Shown piece by piece: positions 60,749 through 64,000 of a DNA stretch of 64,000 nucleotides. The notes under the pieces were generated by a model that searched no databases, was not told where the DNA came from, and saw only the letters and a list, made by a program, of their open reading frames with translations. Origin of the DNA: Nepenthes gracilis. Taxonomy: Eukaryota; Streptophyta; Magnoliopsida; Caryophyllales; Nepenthaceae. How positions within the stretch are numbered: position 1 is the first letter of the stretch; each line of letters opens with the position of its first letter. The stretch lies in NCBI GenBank assembly GCA_033239525.1, contig BSYO01000002.1, positions 15,720,626 to 15,784,625 on the forward strand, given 5' to 3'. The position numbers were made by a program, and so were the translations under genes.

Positions 60749-63313
60749 TGTGAGGTTCTGAGTTAAGAAAATAATAATTAGAAGGCAATTAAGTTAATAT
60801 GGGTGTATCATGGTCAAAAGGTATGAGAGCAATCAGATGAACAGCTGAAAGAGCCAAGATCGGTAAATCGGAAACGAAAACTATAAACCGAGTTATGTAA
60901 CTTTGTAAATACGATTTTGGATTTTAAAGCATGATAATCATTGCTTATTAAGGTTATATAATCAAGGACAAGGTCCAAGGATGTGAAAGATTGGGTTAGA
61001 ATGGTCAAAACGGGTCCCGAACGGCAAAAACGCGACGTAGATTTGCTGCTGGCTTGCTGCGGCTTAGACCAGCGCCCTCCGGGTGCTCGAGCCCTCCTAT
61101 CGAGCTGAAAAACCAGAAGCGAGGCCGCTCGCTAGCCGCTCGAGCTGGGATCGAGCTGCAGACAGCCCGTGGCGCGGCCTCCCGCTGGCCGCTCGAGCGG
61201 AGCTCGAGCGGTACGCGTAGTATAAATACACGCCGAGTTTTCCTTCTCCCTCATTTTCTGATCGGCCGATGGTTTTAGAGAGAGAGAGGGGCGACTCTAG
61301 AGACAGAAGAAGGGAGATCGAGCCCGGGAGTCCAGATCCGTCCGAGAGCCAGGTATAAAAGTGAAAGCACGCGTCGAGGCAAGTGTTCGCATCCCCACTT
61401 CTCGTTCTCTTTCGATGTTTTATGTATTTTTGTTGGGTATTTTGTCTCGATACCCATGGTGAACGTTAGAATCATGAAACCCATGCCTTGAGGTCCAAGA
61501 ATATGTAGTTGTTTGTCCGATTCTTGTCCGATTCGTCCAGGTGGGTTTCACCGAAATCCTAACCCACAAAAAATTAGGGATTTCCCGTTTCCCGTCCGTG
61601 TACCATGAAATTGACCTCAAAATGTGAATCCCCACGTCCCAATGATGTATATATATCGGCCGCGAGTTTGATTTCGCACGTTTTGACCCGTTCGCGGCGT
61701 CCGAGCCCTGTAAACGGGTGCTGTTACTGTTCACCCGAGACCTAAGGTGGATTTTGCATGTTTGCACCTTCATGAAATGATGAAATGATCCTAGAATATG
61801 AATCCCCGTATCCCAATTGTACGTATATATCGATCGGATGCCGGATCCCACAATATTTGACCCGTTCGTGGCATCCGGGAGCCTTAAAAGTTCCCCGTTG
61901 TTGATCATCCGAAAATGAATGGGAAGTTGCATACTTCCACCCTCATGTTAAGTTAAATCGAACCAAAATGCGAAATCCCGTGTATCAAGTGTGTGTACAA
62001 ATCTACCGGACGTCCAATTTCCAAGTATCGAACCGTGTGTGGCGTCCGGGTGTTCAAAAGGAAATCTGTTATCGTTCACTGAAAATGAAATGAGAAATAT
62101 AAGTGTTATGCTTCCATAATTGTTATTGAAGTAGCGTTTAATGTTTAAACGTAAATGTAAGCCCCGAATGTGAATCCGTGTGCTGGAGGCAAGAGGATGA
62201 GTCTCTGAGGTTTCAAAATGACTTATGATCGTCTGAGGTATGAAATCTAATCTCTCTCATGAACTTGGATTGATTGTTGCGATTAAGGGAACTGGATCCC
62301 GAAGAAAGTTGAATCTAATCTAGTCTCTGATGTTTTGTTTTGTTGCATGGATGCAACCGAGGGTCGTGTGCTACCGACCTAAAATAGTAGCCGTGGCTTT
62401 AGAATGTGTAGTGAACACATTCCTGTCCTCGTTCTCTCACATCGTTGGTTAGTACGGTCTACTAGCCGGGGTCCGCATAGATGATGTAATAATGAAAATG
62501 AATCATGTTCAAGATGAACCATGTGAATCCTGTGAACCAAGATGTAATCATGAAAACCGTGGGAATCAAATGAATCCGAATGGTGACCAATCAGTGTAAT
62601 CGTGACAACGGTAGGAATCAAGTGATTCCAGTTGCCCTTGTTCCCTCTCCTATTTCTTGATTATGGATAGTGCATGTATTCCCTCTCGCTCCAATTCTTG
62701 TACATGTCTTGGAGATGTGATAATGATTATACTTGCTGAGCTGTTAGCTCACTCTTGCTGTTATTGTTGTTTCCTTTCAGATGAGAACACTTAGCTGACG
62801 CCGGATAGATAGAGCAAGGAGAGAGGCTTGCTTGATGAGATTGGCTGGACGGCGAGTGCGCGAAAGCTTTGGACTCAGAGTTGGATCGGATTTTGAGCAG
62901 CCACTTAGAGTTGGGCATGGCTCATTATTGTTATTGTTTTATGGTTTTGTTATGTTTTCGCATTTATGATGATGTAGTTATGCTTCCGCGTCTGTATTGA
63001 TGTTTGGAGTTTTGTTGCATTTAGATGGCATCTCTCTAGATCCAGTATAGTAGGTTGTGTAGTGTATTGGAGCCATGAATGATATGGCAGTGTTGTGATC
63101 CTGTGTGGCATGTTGTAGGCTTTGAATTAAGCCTTTGATAGATGTGTGCTTGTATAGGATGATATTTAAACAGGTTGTACCGTTTGATTTTCGTCCAATT
63201 GCAAAGGAAACTCTGCCGGATTTTCTGTAGAGTCCATAGGTTGATTATGGGCTTTAGAGTGTATGTAGCCATTGACGGGGGTTATTCAATGGATAGTAAT
63301 CCGGTCCGTCACA
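60749..63313 (+). mobile_element. solo LTR D in the right LTR of element C
   Basis: Starts TGTGAGGTTCTGAG and ends CCGGTCCGTCACA, with a perfect duplication TTTAT (60744-60748 and 63314-63318). It is 2.56 kb with well-kept landmarks: CTCGAG words (61085-61210), TATAAATA (61221-61228), GAGGCAAGTG (61376-61385), ATCCTAACCC (61556) and hairpin 62402-62422. It is relatively GC-rich compared with its neighbours and its ends are intact, so it looks younger than C. Confidence 0.9.
61083..61228 (+). promoter_or_regulatory. core promoter of solo LTR D
   Basis: Four CTCGAG palindromes plus two ATCGAGCT words lie within ~130 bp directly before TATAAATA (61221-61228). The layout is the same as in LTR G1. 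Confidence 0.6.
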
Positions 63314-63344
63314 TTTATTATGTTTTAAAAATTGGTACCTTGCA

Positions 63345-63505
63345 AAGGCCATCCTGTTAGTCAAGGTTCTATGGAGGAATCACTCATATGAGGAGTCCAC
63401 ATGGGAACAAAAAGAATAAATTCGGAATATGTATCCTCACTTGTTTCCTTAAGGTATACAAATTCTCAAAATTTTGAGGATGAAATTTTGTAATGGGAGT
63501 AGGAT
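63345..63505 (+). pseudogene. C-terminal end of pol of element E
   Basis: Text reads VKVLWRNHSYEESTWEQKE-like (about 63358-63414), the chromodomain end that is missing at 32611, then 'ttttgaggatgaaattttgtaatgggagtaggat', a polypurine tract. This shows that everything between 32616 and 63344 was inserted into E. Confidence 0.8.
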
Positions 63506-64000
63506 TGTAAGAATTGAGTTTCCTAGTTATACTAATTATGCTAATTAAGTTAAAAATCTGAAAGCTCACCTTGAGACGCAATAACCGTAAAAAATTTAAT
63601 CGAAAGAATTGGTTAACAGTTGATTCAATTTTGGTTGGTAAGGAGAGTAGCACGGGCAGCAGCAGCAGTAGAGACAGCAGCATGCATCAGCAAAATTAAA
63701 AAGAGAGCTAATGATTTAGCATACCTTATAATTAAATTGGTGCGCAGATGTACGAGAGAGCAGCATGGCAAGCACATAGCAGCATGCCTCAGCAAATCAA
63801 CAAGGCAGCAGCATGCTTCAGCGGTGCAGGAGAGCAGTAGCATAGGCAGCAACAAAAATTGAGAGCAGCAGCAGAAACAGGCAGTAGAAATTAGCAAAAT
63901 TCAGGGTCAACCAAACAGCAACACGGTAGCACCTCAAGTAATCAATTATATAAAATTTGAGGGGTAATTCAGCAAAATTAGAAGCCAACTCAGAGGACAT
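63506..64000 (+). mobile_element. start of the 3' LTR of element E (runs off the window)
   Basis: TGTAAGAATTGAG with 'ctaattatgctaattaagtt' resembles the starts of G1, G2 and D. From about 63640 to 63880 the sequence is rich in AGCAGCA words. I cannot tell whether that is part of this LTR or another insertion. Confidence 0.5.
63650..63880. repeat. AGCAG-rich imperfect repeat
   Basis: CAGCAGCAGCAGTAGAGACA, CAGCATGCATCAGCAAAAT, CAGCATGCCTCAGCAAATC and CAGCATGCTTCAGC show a loose ~35-70-bp repetition of CAGCATGC..CAGC. Frames through it are low complexity. Confidence 0.65.

Noticed and set aside
32609..63349. Clean target duplication for element C
   Set aside because: AAAGC on the left and AAAGG on the right are close, but they do not sit exactly at the LTR ends. 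The insertion is instead shown by the continuation of the E pol text.

Overview
The window is repeat-dense nuclear DNA from a seed plant. It holds several generations of Ty3/gypsy LTR retrotransposons, nested and mostly decayed. I found no convincing host protein gene, tRNA, rRNA or CRISPR array. The plant assignment rests on the chromovirus polyproteins (reduced chromodomain at the end of pol, primer-binding sites matching the TGGTATCAGAG initiator-Met-tRNA type, LTRs of 2-3.4 kb, as in the Tekay/Del lineage), on a relic of the plant-specific 'putative gypsy-type transposon' (Transposase_28) family, and on telo-box motifs.

Layout. 1-2640: non-coding DNA with a ~168-bp tandem repeat, a TATA/hairpin region and a 60-bp minisatellite. 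2640-4924: AT-rich, microsatellite-laden segment that looks like a minus-strand solo LTR. 4925-7500: broken Transposase_28/coiled-coil gene followed by a 39-bp telo-box repeat. 7549-12014: minus-strand Tekay element J (short LTR plus gag-pol with many TAG stops), cut off in gag. 12015-23096: plus-strand tandem structure (truncated pol, LTR G1, internal G, LTR G2), with solo LTR K inside G2. 23097-28897: minus-strand element H. 28898-64000: plus-strand element E, which holds a four-level nest.

The nest. Element C (minus, 32616-63344) sits inside the pol of E. Element A (minus, 41429-60168, TSD GCATA) sits inside the right LTR of C. Element B (plus, 45846-56346, TSD ATGTT) sits inside the gag of A. 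Solo LTR I (37397-39857, TSD CGTGC/CATGC) splits the zinc knuckle of C, and solo LTR D (60749-63313, TSD TTTAT) splits the right LTR of C. Element A has gag remnants but no pol. It shares a CCGG-rich repeat array inside its LTR with B, which carries a complete order of gag-pol domains, so B-like elements could have served as its helper.

The most interesting signals are shared by LTRs that are otherwise highly diverged. One is a stem-loop whose two arms co-vary between families (GAATGTGT/ACACATTC, AGATTGTGT/ACACAATCT, GGTTGTG/CACAACC). Another is an invariant GGCAAGT core near the predicted 5' end of the transcript. Others are CTCGAG palindromes before the TATA box and telo-boxes after it. The stop codons of J are mostly CAG-to-TAG changes, as expected from deamination of methylated CHG cytosines.
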